Source: Isoetes taiwanensis
Lineage: Eukaryota > Streptophyta > Lycopodiopsida > Isoetales > Isoetaceae
Direction of reading: 5' to 3'
Length of the DNA stretch: 64,000 bases
NCBI GenBank assembly: GCA_021234155.1
Contig: JAJEKV010000146.1
Coordinates: forward strand, 64,001-128,000
A program made the translations under genes and the position numbers. The notes under the pieces were generated by a model. It ran no database searches. It worked only from the letters and a program-made list of their open reading frames with translations, and had not been told where the DNA came from. Positions within the stretch are counted from its first letter, which is position 1; every line of letters begins with the position of its first letter. Positions 21,921-32,917 of this stretch are shown piece after piece.

Positions 21921-22789
21921 GGAGAGGACACCTAAAAAACAAAGGAGACAGACTCGGACTCCCAGTCCTGCTGGAAGTCCAAGACGGAATGAGAGAAGCG
22001 ACGAGCAGGCTAGAAGTGGTGGTGTTCCTCCAAGCCCATCACATATCCAAGATTCTCATGGGCACACGGCCAAAAAAGGGTCACCATTCGTGGCCGCGAG
22101 CCAAAGAAGCTCACATTAAGAATAGCTCAGCACTTGCTCGAGGTTCCTGCAAATCTTAAGGTGGAAAGATCAGAAGAGGAGAAGACGGCAGAGAACACGT
22201 TACAGAAGATCATTGATCACCGCCATCTTTTTCCTCTGGGCATCACATTTATAAAACGAATAAACGTGTTCAAATTTTATATCAAGGGCCCGCAAATCGA
22301 CATCTAGGCCAAGAAATATGGAGCACGCCAAGACCTTAGTGGAATCCTTTCAAAAGACCCACATCCGGTGTTCACTCCTCAAGGACGGATTCCATTCAAT
22401 CCCTCACAAAGAAACTACACCCTTGGAAAACCGAGGATGACCTCATGGGGATGCACTATTACATAGTGAATGGCAATCATTCTGTTATGGCCGCCGCCTT
22501 GTATGTAAAAGACTCCAAGACAAATAAGTCCCAAGAACAAATGGCAAAGATTTATGAGTATCGGAATTGCCGAAGTCTTGTCCGCACGGTGGACGAAAGC
22601 AAGAGTGCTCGCAGCCTCGGTTGTGAAGTCAATGATATCGCTGCCAAGACTATCTTTAAGGAGCCTTTCATTGATAAAATAACCCAATCAAGGGCAACAA
22701 TATGCTCTTTGCGGGAAGCCCGATCCATCGGACGCGGGCAATCTCGCCGTAACCATACAAGGTACATGTTTTAATTTTCTGCAAGATTA

Positions 22790-22850
22790 GCAAATGACGC
22801 CATGGCGCCATTTCCTCACCAAATGGCGCCACGGCGCCATTTGCTCAGCA
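22790..22850. repeat. Two further GGCGCC palindromes in copy B
   Basis: AATGACGCCATGGCGCCATT at about 22793 and AATGGCGCCACGGCGCCATT at about 22824 are only 31 bases apart. They follow a GGTACATG donor-like site at 22760 and probably lie in a second intron. Single half-sites (ATGGCGCCA) recur downstream at 23743 and 23786. Confidence 0.85.
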
Positions 22851-23564
22851 CTAGTGTACGCCACAAAAATTCAGGTCACTGCAGGTCATCCTGTCGATGA
22901 AATTGACCTCAGATTCCCTTTCAACGATCATCCTCAAGAACCCGCCACCGCCCTCGTGGTTTAACGAAGAAGATCTAAGAGGGGAGACCGAGGCTATGGC
23001 GGGGAAGCTCGCAGAATGCCAGATTCACGCATACCGCAAGGCTTGCCAGGGGACATAATCATGAGAAACCAGCTGGGGCCTGCCACATGCTCCTACCTCG
23101 TGTAGAAAATGGTACCGCCAGGAACAGGGGTGTTTGATTACTTCTCCTGTGGTTCTTTTGGCCGGGCTTCATTGATGAATAAGAGATTTTGCATTGTGTT
23201 CGAAAGTGAGCCGGTTAAGCAGGAGTGCCTAAGGGGGATTCTTGATAGGCTTGACCGCCTCCTGAATCCTATACTTTCAGCAGTTCCTGTGACAGAGAGA
23301 CAAGGTGCTGTTGTTGAAGAAGCTGTAGATCCACCAAATCCAGAGATGCCTGAAGCTCCACCCGATGTGGACTATGATGTGATCAAGAACGCACAACCCG
23401 ACGGACATACTTATCGATCCAATTTCACCGCCACGGCCGCTCGAGAGCTTTTCCGTGCAGATCCTATGGGTGCTTCTTCTAGCCATGGCCCTGGCGATGC
23501 GGAACCTGATCCTGATGTGGAACCTGACCCTCATGCGGAACCTGATCCTGATGCGGAACCCTGA

Positions 23565-24464
23565 ATTTTGTGTGATTATAATGTAAATTGTACAATAATA
23601 CTTTTGTAAACAGACTCTTTCTTTCGAGTCCTTGCCTGTTGTGGCAAATTTTTTGATATGCAAATCTATGAATTTGGAAATTTTAACTAACTTTTCGATG
23701 TTATGTTTCTTTAGCTTCTTTATATGCACTGTTAGTATTTTTAATGGCGCCAATAAATGACACTTTAGAGGCATATTTTTTCTAAATGGCGCCATAATTG
23801 CTTACAAATTTGGCATAAAATGAACTAAAAAGGATTTTCGTTCCTAATTGGAATCACGAAATTTCTCATTTTAATGAAATTGTGCTTTATGGTGGAATTT
23901 TCGAAAAATAATTCCTGAAAGTTTGAAGTTCAGAAGTTCATTATGGACCCAGTTGGGTCCCTCAAGTGTTAAAATTTTGTGAATTCATAATACCACTCCA
24001 CTTTTTTGAAAAAAAAAAAAAAAAAAAACATTTAGCAAGACAAGTAGTACTTATTATCTACTTCCATTGACAAATAATAGTACCTTCACATTCTTATTCT
24101 ATTTCAAATATTATAGATGTGAAATGGTTCTTGGATGTCTGTTCTTCAGAAATTCCTTAGAGACCCGACTGAGCCTCTCAAGGATTGAGAATCAAATTTT
24201 TATGAAATCACATGAAATTTTGAAAAATGAGTAGCATTTGTAGACTATATTCATAGAAAATTAATGTCATATTGAAATTTGTATTCCATGTTGAGTGTCA
24301 TGAGATCATATCATATCATTGAAATTGAATTGAGTGTATTTTAAGATGCGATTGTGCTAAACTTGTGAAGAGTTTTATTTTGGCATTGAATATGGTGGTA
24401 TAACTTCGAGTTAATCTTACAATTCAGGTGTTTATATTGAAAATCTCATAAGTATCATAGAGAC
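23565..24464. other. AT-rich non-coding sequence with a poly(A) run
   Basis: No gene. A 20-base A run at about 24009-24029 could be a retroposon tail or slippage. The lines GGACCCAGTTGGGTCCCTCAAG (23945) and GAGACCCGACTGAGCCTCTCAAGG (24160) are diverged copies of one sequence. Confidence 0.4.
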
Positions 24465-25603
24465 CTAGTCCCTACCATGAAGAAGGAATTGAGGGACCCA
24501 TACGGATTGATGAACCCAAACAGGTTTCTGAGACAACTCTAGTATTAAGTGGGATATTTCTGCCGATAATTGTGCTACTAACCTAAAGTTTCTTTGAAGC
24601 TCTCCCATTAATCCCAAAATTAAGTCCTTTATTTGGCAGCTCTGGCGTAAAGCTTTGGCAACAAATCCAAAATGTACAGGTTGAATCTGTCTGTATCTAA
24701 CCTTCGTGAAAATCATTTATTTAAGAGATGTCTTTAGGCTGAGTGGGTCCTAGAGTTAGTGGCAGAGGAATACCATATTCCTTCCTTATCCAACAAACCT
24801 CTTGTAGATATTCTTTTCCTCATGATCAAAGCGACTGGAGAATTTAAATCCTCCTTTGGAGAATGTGGAAAGCCTAGGAGATTATCATGCCTTATGTGTT
24901 ATTCAACGATGATATCTCTTGGATAACGAAGGTTTTCTTATCTTAATCTTGGTTGTATTTTACAGATAATACGCTGATCAGGATAAAAACACTTAAGTGG
25001 GATAAAATCAATTTGCTAGATCAATTCGGAGCTGTTTCTGTCATCCTTCATGGAGATCAGTGCACTTGTGACTGCTCATGCATCCAGAATATGAACGTAA
25101 GAAGAGGAGAATATGTGAAGCTGTTGACAAATCAGGCCGATTCAATCCAGCAAAACGCCATGCACGTGGATGCTCTTACTGCTCATTCATTAATCTCTAT
25201 AGAGGCTATGGAAGAAAAGAGAAGAGGATGAAAATCTGAAAGAGAAGAGGATGAAAATCTGAATTTTGCAGCTAGAACTAATATCTGGACTTTGATCTAA
25301 TATATACTCTTTTATCCTGTTTTAACTCTTTAGTATCTTAGACTTCTTGCTTTTTGGACAAGCAGAATCTAAGGGTTGCACTTCCCTTAAAAAAAGCCAT
25401 CTATCTATGAATTCATATGTACTTTTTTGTATACATTATTGATAATGCCTTCAATAATTAAAAAAAAAAAAGAATTTTTTGTATACTTCCCTTAATTTCA
25501 ATTGCATCGATATTGTAGTATGTGTTCTCAACTTACTCAAAAAAGTTTCTAAATACTAAAAACGTAACAAAAATAATAACTTTGCCTTCAACATGGGAAT
25601 AGA
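24465..25603. other. Unrecognised; possible LINE 3' tail near 25300-25471
   Basis: Small ORFs at 24465-24716 (minus) and 24953-25231 (plus) match nothing I know. The segment around 25330-25471 (pyrimidine-rich, TTGCTTTTTGGACAAGCAG, GATAATGCCTTCAATAATT and a 12-base A run) resembles the 3' UTR and tail of plant L1 elements. TTTTTTGTATAC flanks the last 40 bases, but I could not define a convincing target duplication. Confidence 0.3.
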
Positions 25604-25649
25604 TCAAATTGCAAGTTGTAATTCTCTTACCTTAATAGCCGCCATCATG

Positions 25650-25867
25650 TGATGTAATCCTTTACAAATTCTAGGCGCTGTGATGGGTGCCATGTAGGGT
25701 TTTGATGCGATTTCTCTCATAACTTCTAACTCGTGTGTCAGATTCGAGTGTTTCTTAATGCATTGGAAAGCTTGAGATGTGAACTTCTCATGGTGTATAG
25801 CACATATAAGGTTTCTGAGTTTTGCTGGACCGGATTTGGGATTTTCAGACTTCGGCCACCATGGCAA
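25650..25867 (-). pseudogene. Exon-like segment of an unknown gene
   Basis: The minus-strand frame reads ..LTHELEVMREIASKPYMAP.. and ends HHMMAAIK directly before GTAAGAGAA, a strong plant splice donor. The composition looks like a conserved helical protein, but I do not recognise the family. The upstream exon boundary is not clear and no neighbouring exon was identified. Confidence 0.3.
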
Positions 25868-26257
25868 ATCCTAGTTTGCCAATTTTTGGAACACGTTCTT
25901 CAACCAAGGATGCCTCTAATGTGGTGGGTGGTGCTTGTGCTTCATCTTCTATCTTTGTCGCTGCTTAATCGGCCAAATAATTCTCGCCTCAACCCTCTTG
26001 CCTTTGACCCCATTCCTGTTAATACAAGTATGGACTTGCAACACGTTCCACCTCTTTCTAAATCTGCACCACTGTCTACTTCTCCTCAAGTAGAATCCAC
26101 CTCTTTTTCTCCTCCATCTGGTTCTGTTGCGGCTTTACCTACTTCTGTAGAGCCTCTACTTGCACCTCCTACAGCTTGGGGTTCTTCTCATACAGTGGCC
26201 AGGGTGTCTTTGTTTAGGGTCCAGATTCGTGAGAGCCTGAAGAACGATTCTCTATAG
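25858..26257 (+). pseudogene. Possible LINE ORF1-like N-terminus fragment
   Basis: One frame begins ANPSLPIFGTRSSTKDASNV. A shifted frame continues with a Pro/Ser/Leu-rich tail (PPLSKSAPLSTSPQVESTSF). The style recalls the linker of plant L1 ORF1 proteins, as in the LINE at 1-1149, but no diagnostic motif is present. Confidence 0.2.
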
Positions 26258-28417
26258 GAAAATGTCCAACAAACAACTTCTCCATAGGAAAATGTCACGT
26301 GGGCTTTAACAAGAACACGAGAAATAGAAAACTAAGAAATGAAAGAATGAAATGAGACACAAGTGAAAGAAGAGTGAAAACTTGAATGATCATTATTGGG
26401 AATACATGAAATCTCTGAAAAAAGGTGAGACAATAAAAATGCCTGAACTTGTCTAAGTCAACTCCTGATATATATAGTACAATGGCCTCTAGCCCAAAAT
26501 AGCAAACAGTCTGTCATTTCTGAATCCTCAATTACCTAATCCCATGATCTCTGCCATGATCTTGGTAACCATCATTGGCGTGATTTGTGGTGCTGAAGAC
26601 TGACGGGTCGTAGATTCCTTTATGACGTGGACTCTCTTGGCCTCTTCTTCTAGTTGGCGTGGCCTTGGCTCCTGACATAGCGGCATCAAGGTCTCACGAG
26701 GGGACGGTTCCCAGTCAAATGGAATGACCTTATTTTCCTGATATGTGTAGAGAGTGTTCAGAGTACCTACATACTGTAAGAACAAATGGGTATAGTCGAT
26801 GCCATAATCTCGTTGTAAATGGGCTTGAGCACATTGAAGAGCCTCCTGCGCCCAGAGTGTGAGGTGTGAATGAAGCCTTAGCATATATTCTTTCTATAGC
26901 GTGGAGGTAGTAGTAAGATCAGAGAGATATGGATTGTCCTTCTGAAGTAACAACATAGCAGACTGATTGCCCGTGAATGCTTCAGGGTGGTCTTTAGAAA
27001 ATTTTTCTTGAGAGTGAGCAAGATAAAAACATGGAATAATTACTACTCCTATATTTTAGTGCAGCCAAAATAGGTTTAGCTAAACTACCTTCAAATTGGG
27101 GTTAGAAGTTTCTAACACTTGGCTAAACTAAATGGGTTTTCTCCATCACTGTTTCTTGCTTTTGGCTAAACTTTCACAAAATGGAAAGGCAAATACTAGC
27201 CATCACGCCATAGTAATTAAAAAAATCCAAGCATTTTGGCAAGGACATTGAATCTATTGTAAATACATAAATCAAGATATGCATGAACATGTTCAAAAAC
27301 CTAAAAAAAAGGGACTACATTGTTCCTTTTCCTCTAATACGACAACTTTGTACTTGGAACAAGGAAGAAAGTGAAAAGGAAAAGAAAAATATAAACCCTA
27401 TTTGAAATTTCTTAAAGTTAGCACATACATTGATGTTGAATTTCGGACTAATCTATCCATTTTTCCAAGCCCACTCTATCTTAGGTTTAGCTAATCGATG
27501 TTCTGATGGATATGTCTGGAGGTAAAGGTTTGGCTATTCAACCTAAAAACTCACTTGGGCGGCAAAAAAATTGGGCTAAAATTTTCTTTTTTTTTGGGCA
27601 TTTTTTCCATTTACTTTAGCCATTTTTCTGCTACAAAATAGCCATTTGGCTAACCTTAGCCATTATTTTATTCCATGGATAAAAATCATGCAAGACATAA
27701 GCCAGGGGTTGGACTGTTTGAAAAATAAAAAACTGAAGATCTTAGACGTAGAGCAAATGAAAGTTAACTAGGGTACACAAAGTGCATCGTTCTTCTATTA
27801 GCGCCAGGTCAAAGACGCAAAAAATCTTTGCGTGTAATAGCTCCTTCCACTGAGCCAGATGCACTGAGCCATCTAATAAGGAAAAGGTGATGGCGTGCTT
27901 TGACATAGTCAAGGTATCCCATAGGGAGGGGATAATCCATACTAATATGTGTTGCCAAGACAGAGTACCGTTCTGTGTTGTGGTGAGCATCCTCTGCAGA
28001 CTGTTTTGCTTGTTGGAGCTGGTGTCGCAGGTCTTGGATTTGATTTGTCTTTTTATCCACAAGGCATTTGAGCTCTTTGATCTTTCAATGTGCGTGAGCG
28101 CTGTGAGAGGGAGAGGCACCCATAGAAAAGACTTGAAGTTGGAGACCCGTGATTTCTGTATCATCAATGATTTTCTGCTTAACATAGCTTTGCAATTGAG
28201 TTTCCAAGGATTTGATATGTATATGCGCAGTGGTTACAAGAGCTTCCAACTCAGTGATGCGGAGCTGTTGCTGAGTGGTGGCATAGGGGAAAACGTTTTC
28301 ATGGGCTTTTCTAGATGGGCACTTTGGGCTTTTTTTTATAAGGATATGCCTCTAAATTTTTGCTTTTTAACTGAAGTTAATATAACTAATGACGATGCCC
28401 AGCATTGCCAGGCATAA
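26230..28417 (-). mobile_element. Gypsy-type 3' region remnant (coiled-coil ORF and possible LTR)
   Basis: Minus-strand frames at 28417-27742 are Gln/Lys-rich and heptad-like (SLETQLQSYVKQKI, LRHQLQQAKQSAEDAHHN). They resemble in style the coiled-coil ORF downstream of integrase in the gypsy element at 51.4-62.8 kb. A further frame (26884-26528) is DYGIDYTHLFLQYVGTLN-like. At 26230-26520 an AT-rich stretch with CTGATATATATAG could be part of an LTR, but no second copy is present to prove it. No pol domain was found. Confidence 0.35.
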
Positions 28418-28419
28418 AT

Positions 28420-31400
28420 ATAACTTTTGTACATCGGGCATAAATACAATTTTGTTGTAGATATCCATCAAATTATCGACATTTGTACACACGTCGCTAA
28501 ACTTGAAGGAAAAGCATAACTATGATAGTACAGAAATGCGCTAATGACGCTTTGTAAAGGAGCAATGTGATTGATTTGGGGCACATGTATATATGAGGGG
28601 AAGAAGAACAATGGCATTGGCACAAAGAGTCATCTAAATGCTAAGAATTGTAGCAGAAGTTTTGGACTACATATAGCGAACTGTTAAGTTTCAAATCTAT
28701 GTTGTATGGAATTGGAAACAAGTCAACGCTGTATAGAACTGGATGCGATGGTGCTATATACAAGTTGTTTATGCATGTGACATGTGAATTGGATGATCAT
28801 ACTTAAGGTTAAGATTTTCGACCATTTGATCATAAGTATGACATGGATTTTATGATGGTCAAGGTGTTTGGCCTAGCTAGTTATTGGGGCAATACCTTGC
28901 ATTGCATGATGTTTTGTGTGCTAACGCTTCTCTTATCTCAGTCTCTATTTGGATGCAAGCATCCACTTAGTAAAATGTGTGTAACTTCTAATAACAAAGC
29001 CCAGCATCTAGCTTATTGATAAAGACACAAGGATAAATAGGAAGGAAGGTTAGATAAAATGTGCAAATTAAACATTAAAACGATGAGAAAAGAATCGCAA
29101 TTTAAAAAATATGTTACTCTAGAAGCATGTCACGCTCTCATTGCAAGCTTTATAGCTTAGCAACATTAGATTTTGGCGTAATGTGGCATGAGAACTTGCA
29201 TATGGATGATGGATCTCCATAAAGGTAATGCTTAAAATGTATTAACCATTTGCTGCAGACAAAAAAATTCAAAAATAAAAATATAAAAATGAACGTTGTT
29301 GATGCTTTTGCCTAAAAGACAAAAAGAGAGAAAATAAGGTAGGCTATGCGTAGAAGACGGAGCTCGGTGTCGCCCTCCCTTCTTCTAGTCAACCCAAGTG
29401 ATCTTACTACAGATCACTTGATGCTTTTCCCTAAAAGACAAAAATAGAGACAATAAAGCAAGCTCTGTAACGCGTTGAAAAAGTAAGAAGAAAGAAATGG
29501 ACATGGTTGAAAGAAGAAAGAAAGAAATGGACATGGTTCAAACGTAAGAAGAAAGAAATGGACATGGTTGAAGTTTTTACTTTAAAAGACAGAAATACAG
29601 CAAGATAAGGCCGGCTGGAAGAGGGGAATCGGTGCTGAACTACCCCTTAGATAAGAGTTTTGGAATTTTGGAGTTTTGGTTGTGGATAAATTTTTTTTTT
29701 TTAAATAAGTTTAAAAAAATTGAATTTGTTGATGCTGGAAGAGGGTGCTCGATGCCGAACTACCACTTAAACTAGAGTTTCGTTGCTACAGACACACTGA
29801 CCCCAATTTTTGGTCCACAGTTGTTTTTTAGTTGTATGGAAGTGTTGTTTTATGCCAAAAACAACAGCAAAATGGCCCCAAAAGTCCACGTGGCCCGTTT
29901 ATCCGGATTTGCACAAAGAGACAGTGGTTTTTTGGCAAAAATTTCCCACGGTGGTTTTTTGGCACCTTTTTGTTTTTTGGTCAACGTGTCCTTTTTTTCA
30001 CTGTTGTTTTTAGCAGATTTTTGTCAACGTGTGGTTTTTTCTTGACTATTGTTTTTGGAGGAGCCAATCGTTGTTTGTCTTCTAAATAACACATCTAGAT
30101 TTGAATATTCTTACATGTGGAAAACTAAAACAGATAGCTTGTTTTTCCTTTTCTATGTGTTGTTTTTTTTTCTCTACTTGTAGTTTTTGTTGACATTATT
30201 TTCCCTAAAAACATACATAATTTTTCAAGAAATCCACATGAAAAACTAAATTACAACACGTGAAGAATTAAATTACAATGCTATAAATGAAAGTGTAAAA
30301 AAAAAAAAGGAACACGAGAGAAAATAAAAAAGGACGTTGAGAAGTGTTGTTTTTATCAACAAAAGACACGTTGTTTCAAGTGTTATTTTGCAAAAAAAAT
30401 CAATCAATAAAACTACCTATGGCTTTTTTTTTCAATTTACTAACAATACATAGTTTTTTTTTTAAATTAATTAAAAACAATAGTGGTTAAAAAAAAAAAA
30501 TAACCACATTTTGAAAATCAATATATTAAATATTTTTGTTTCTCATATAACTTCAATATCATTGAATTTTGATTGCTCATATTTATTTTAGAAAAGCCTT
30601 TTTGGAAATCGAACCCAAACAAGTCCATAAAAGGCATTGTAAGTTGCAATCCAAATTTTGACTCCGCTTCACCGGGTTTAACTTAGGCAAAAACATTTAA
30701 AGTTCAAAACATTTCGAAGATTATTTTCGTGGGGAACCAAGGTTTCTTTAAGGTTCAAAACATCAACTTAAATTGATTTCAAAAGTTTTAAAACATTAAA
30801 TCAAGTGGAACATCACTTTAACATCAATTTGATTGCAATCGCTTCAATTAGCCGTGGTATTGACCCGATTACTTTGTGCTGGTCGGCTTCCTTGAATGCT
30901 CGATCCGAGCTATTCCCTCCACTAAAATATGTTTGGCTATCCAAATATATGCAAGTTATACCCCAATGCCCCGTTCATTGTGGAATCTTAGTTCTCCAAG
31001 AAAATTTTGGCTTCAAAAATGAAAAGGACAAAGTGGCATGCAAGACAAAAAAGTGAAATAAAGAACAAGAAAACAAAAAAATAGTATTACCCGAGAATAA
31101 TAGCTCAAGCGAGAAGCTAAGGTTGCAGCCATGGGGTCTGCGCAGCAGCAAGGTTGCATCGAATCAACGTGCTCGCTTAGAAATAGCCCGTTTAGCCTGT
31201 GGAAATGCAAAATGAGCACCTTAGCATTCCATATCCGAAGTTTCAAAGGCATGCAGATCGGCCGGCATTTTCGCCATAAAGGATATCCACCATAGCCAAT
31301 CCGCCAAAGATTTTCAAGTAAAATAAAATCCGTGGAGCTTCGTGATTGGACATAAGAGGCACCAAATCACACGATCATATGTAAACAAATACGTAATCAA

Positions 31401-32640
31401 ACGGACAAAAAACTTCCTTACTTTCTTACAATCAGATGTCCGGTTTAGCAACATGATCCTCTATTGCAAAAGCGCCCCAATGAAGATTAAACGACATAAT
31501 AAAACTCGGCAGAGCCATTTTAGGTCGGATCTAAATATCGAAAAGAAACTCGCCGAGCCATACTAGGTCGGAGGCTTAATTTCATGAAGTGAATAGCAGC
31601 AGAAGATGGCGCTTTGCCTTTCTTACCGTGATACATGCATTATTTCCCAGAGCTAGGTTTTGCGTAAAACCTAAGAGCTCCCACAAACAATCGAATCAAG
31701 ATCTTGATTGTCGCAAGGACGCCACGGATTTGCTAAGCAAATGGAAAAGATGGACATGAAACAGATCGGATGCATAGTCTAAATGCAAAGGCTGTGATGC
31801 GCTTGGAAGATCCGCCCGAGTATTTTAAATGTTGTTATTTCAAATCCCATCCTCGCTAGAATATGGCCTCGTGCATATCATCTACAGGAGATATGCGGGT
31901 TACGTATCAAACAAGCATGCCGGATTTACTTGATGGAACCCGAAAACATGTTGGAAGACGGATCTCAGATGTTCGCTTGGGCATCTAGAGCAAAGGTCCG
32001 ATTCATCTTTATTTTTGTAAACAATCAAAGCTTGCCATCGCCATAGCCGCCTTCGGCCGGATTTGCCGAAAGCAAAAGGGAAAAGATAGGCGCCATCACC
32101 ATAGCCGCCTATTGAGTAGGAGCACCGTGCAAACTAGGGTGGCGGGAAAGAAAAACAGATAGCCGGCCATCGCCATAGCCACCCATTGCGTAAGGCGGAA
32201 AGAAAACACGTGACCGGCTGGCCCGTTAATGGCAAACCAATAGGATGATAGGGCCTAGATCGCAATCTAGGCCGCTCATCTCGCCCATCACCTAATCAAT
32301 TAAATAGGATGCTTTCTTTATTGCTTTTCATCGAAAATATACAATATAGGTTTATTATTTTTTGTAATCAAGTCAATGCTAGACTTAAGTGTGACGGTTA
32401 AATTGCAAAGCTAGACATGTAATCAAGCCAAAGCTAGACTATGCAAATCGTCCGGCCCAGCCTTTGCAATTTAACCGCCCAAAGATGCCAAATTGTCGGT
32501 TCGCTCGTCCAAGAAAATCAAGATTTCGGATTTTGGTCGATACACGATTTTCCTCAACCGGAATTTATAGGTCTTTGTAGGTCTTTACGAAAGTGAAGAA
32601 AAATAGGGTCTCTGCGGCTATGGAATGTGTGCTCAAGATT
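28420..32640. other. No gene recognised, AT-rich decayed sequence
   Basis: Short ORFs lack recognisable families. Minor structure includes a small tandem repeat at 29505-29575, a T-rich block with GTTTTTTGG and GTCAACGTG words at 29810-30090, poly-purine runs at 30298-30500, and CCATCGCCATAGCCGCC words at about 32035, 32095 and 32165. Confidence 0.4.
29488..29575. repeat. AAGAAGAAAGAAATGGACATGG short tandem repeat
   Basis: Three to four copies of a 27-31 bp unit containing GAAAGAAATGGACATGGTT lie head to tail. The composition is simple and no function is apparent. Confidence 0.8.
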
Positions 32641-32917
32641 TTGAATGTTTACGGCCACCGTCGTTGCATGATCCAGCTTAACTCACATGTGCATGCATCA
32701 TATTTTTTTCTCGAGATGCACGGGTGTGGAAGTAGACAATCATTAGTCAAGCTTGGGATGTGATCTTGCATATCACTTAGAGGGACTTGTTGACTTTTAA
32801 GATCTGACCCTAACACCTTTGGAGTAGTTTGTCTCAAATGTCCTCTCCATATGATCCCCGCAACGAATGGGCATCTCCCGCAATCCATAAATTGGCCTTC
32901 TAATAGACTCTAAACAT

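Larger units (their letters stand above)
20259..23564 (+). pseudogene. Unknown multi-exon gene family, copy B (ParB-like motif)
   Basis: I do not recognise the whole protein. A short exon starts MEFDNSGAPQNVETTASAPQ and ends at a GGCACAG/GTATGT donor (20325). The next exon follows TTTGTTGCAG at 21001. Recognisable parts are a domain shared with copy A (VCEDTMQQRIIVYYVDWKFYDP, 21258-21340), a very basic Lys/Arg/Glu linker (about 21540-21920), a second block shared with copy A (about 22140-22272), the motif HYYIVNGNHSVMAA (22454-22495) and an acidic C-terminus rich in EPDPDAEPD ending at 23564. The xVxGNHxxxAA motif resembles ParB/sulfiredoxin-fold proteins, but similarity is local only. Stops and frameshifts (for example after 21080, 21434, 22119 and 22300) suggest decay. 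Confidence 0.5.

Noticed and set aside
21544-21931. Antisense Phe/Ser/Leu-rich ORFs
   Set aside because: They mirror the purine-rich Lys/Arg/Glu tract and have only low-complexity composition.
22445-22774. Bacterial-type partition system suggested by the ParB-like motif
   Set aside because: Only a single short motif matches. There is no ParA, and the gene has introns and eukaryotic context. Kept only as a fold hint.
24009-24029. Poly(A) run as the tail of a processed gene
   Set aside because: No coding or target-duplication evidence was found around it. Slippage is as likely.
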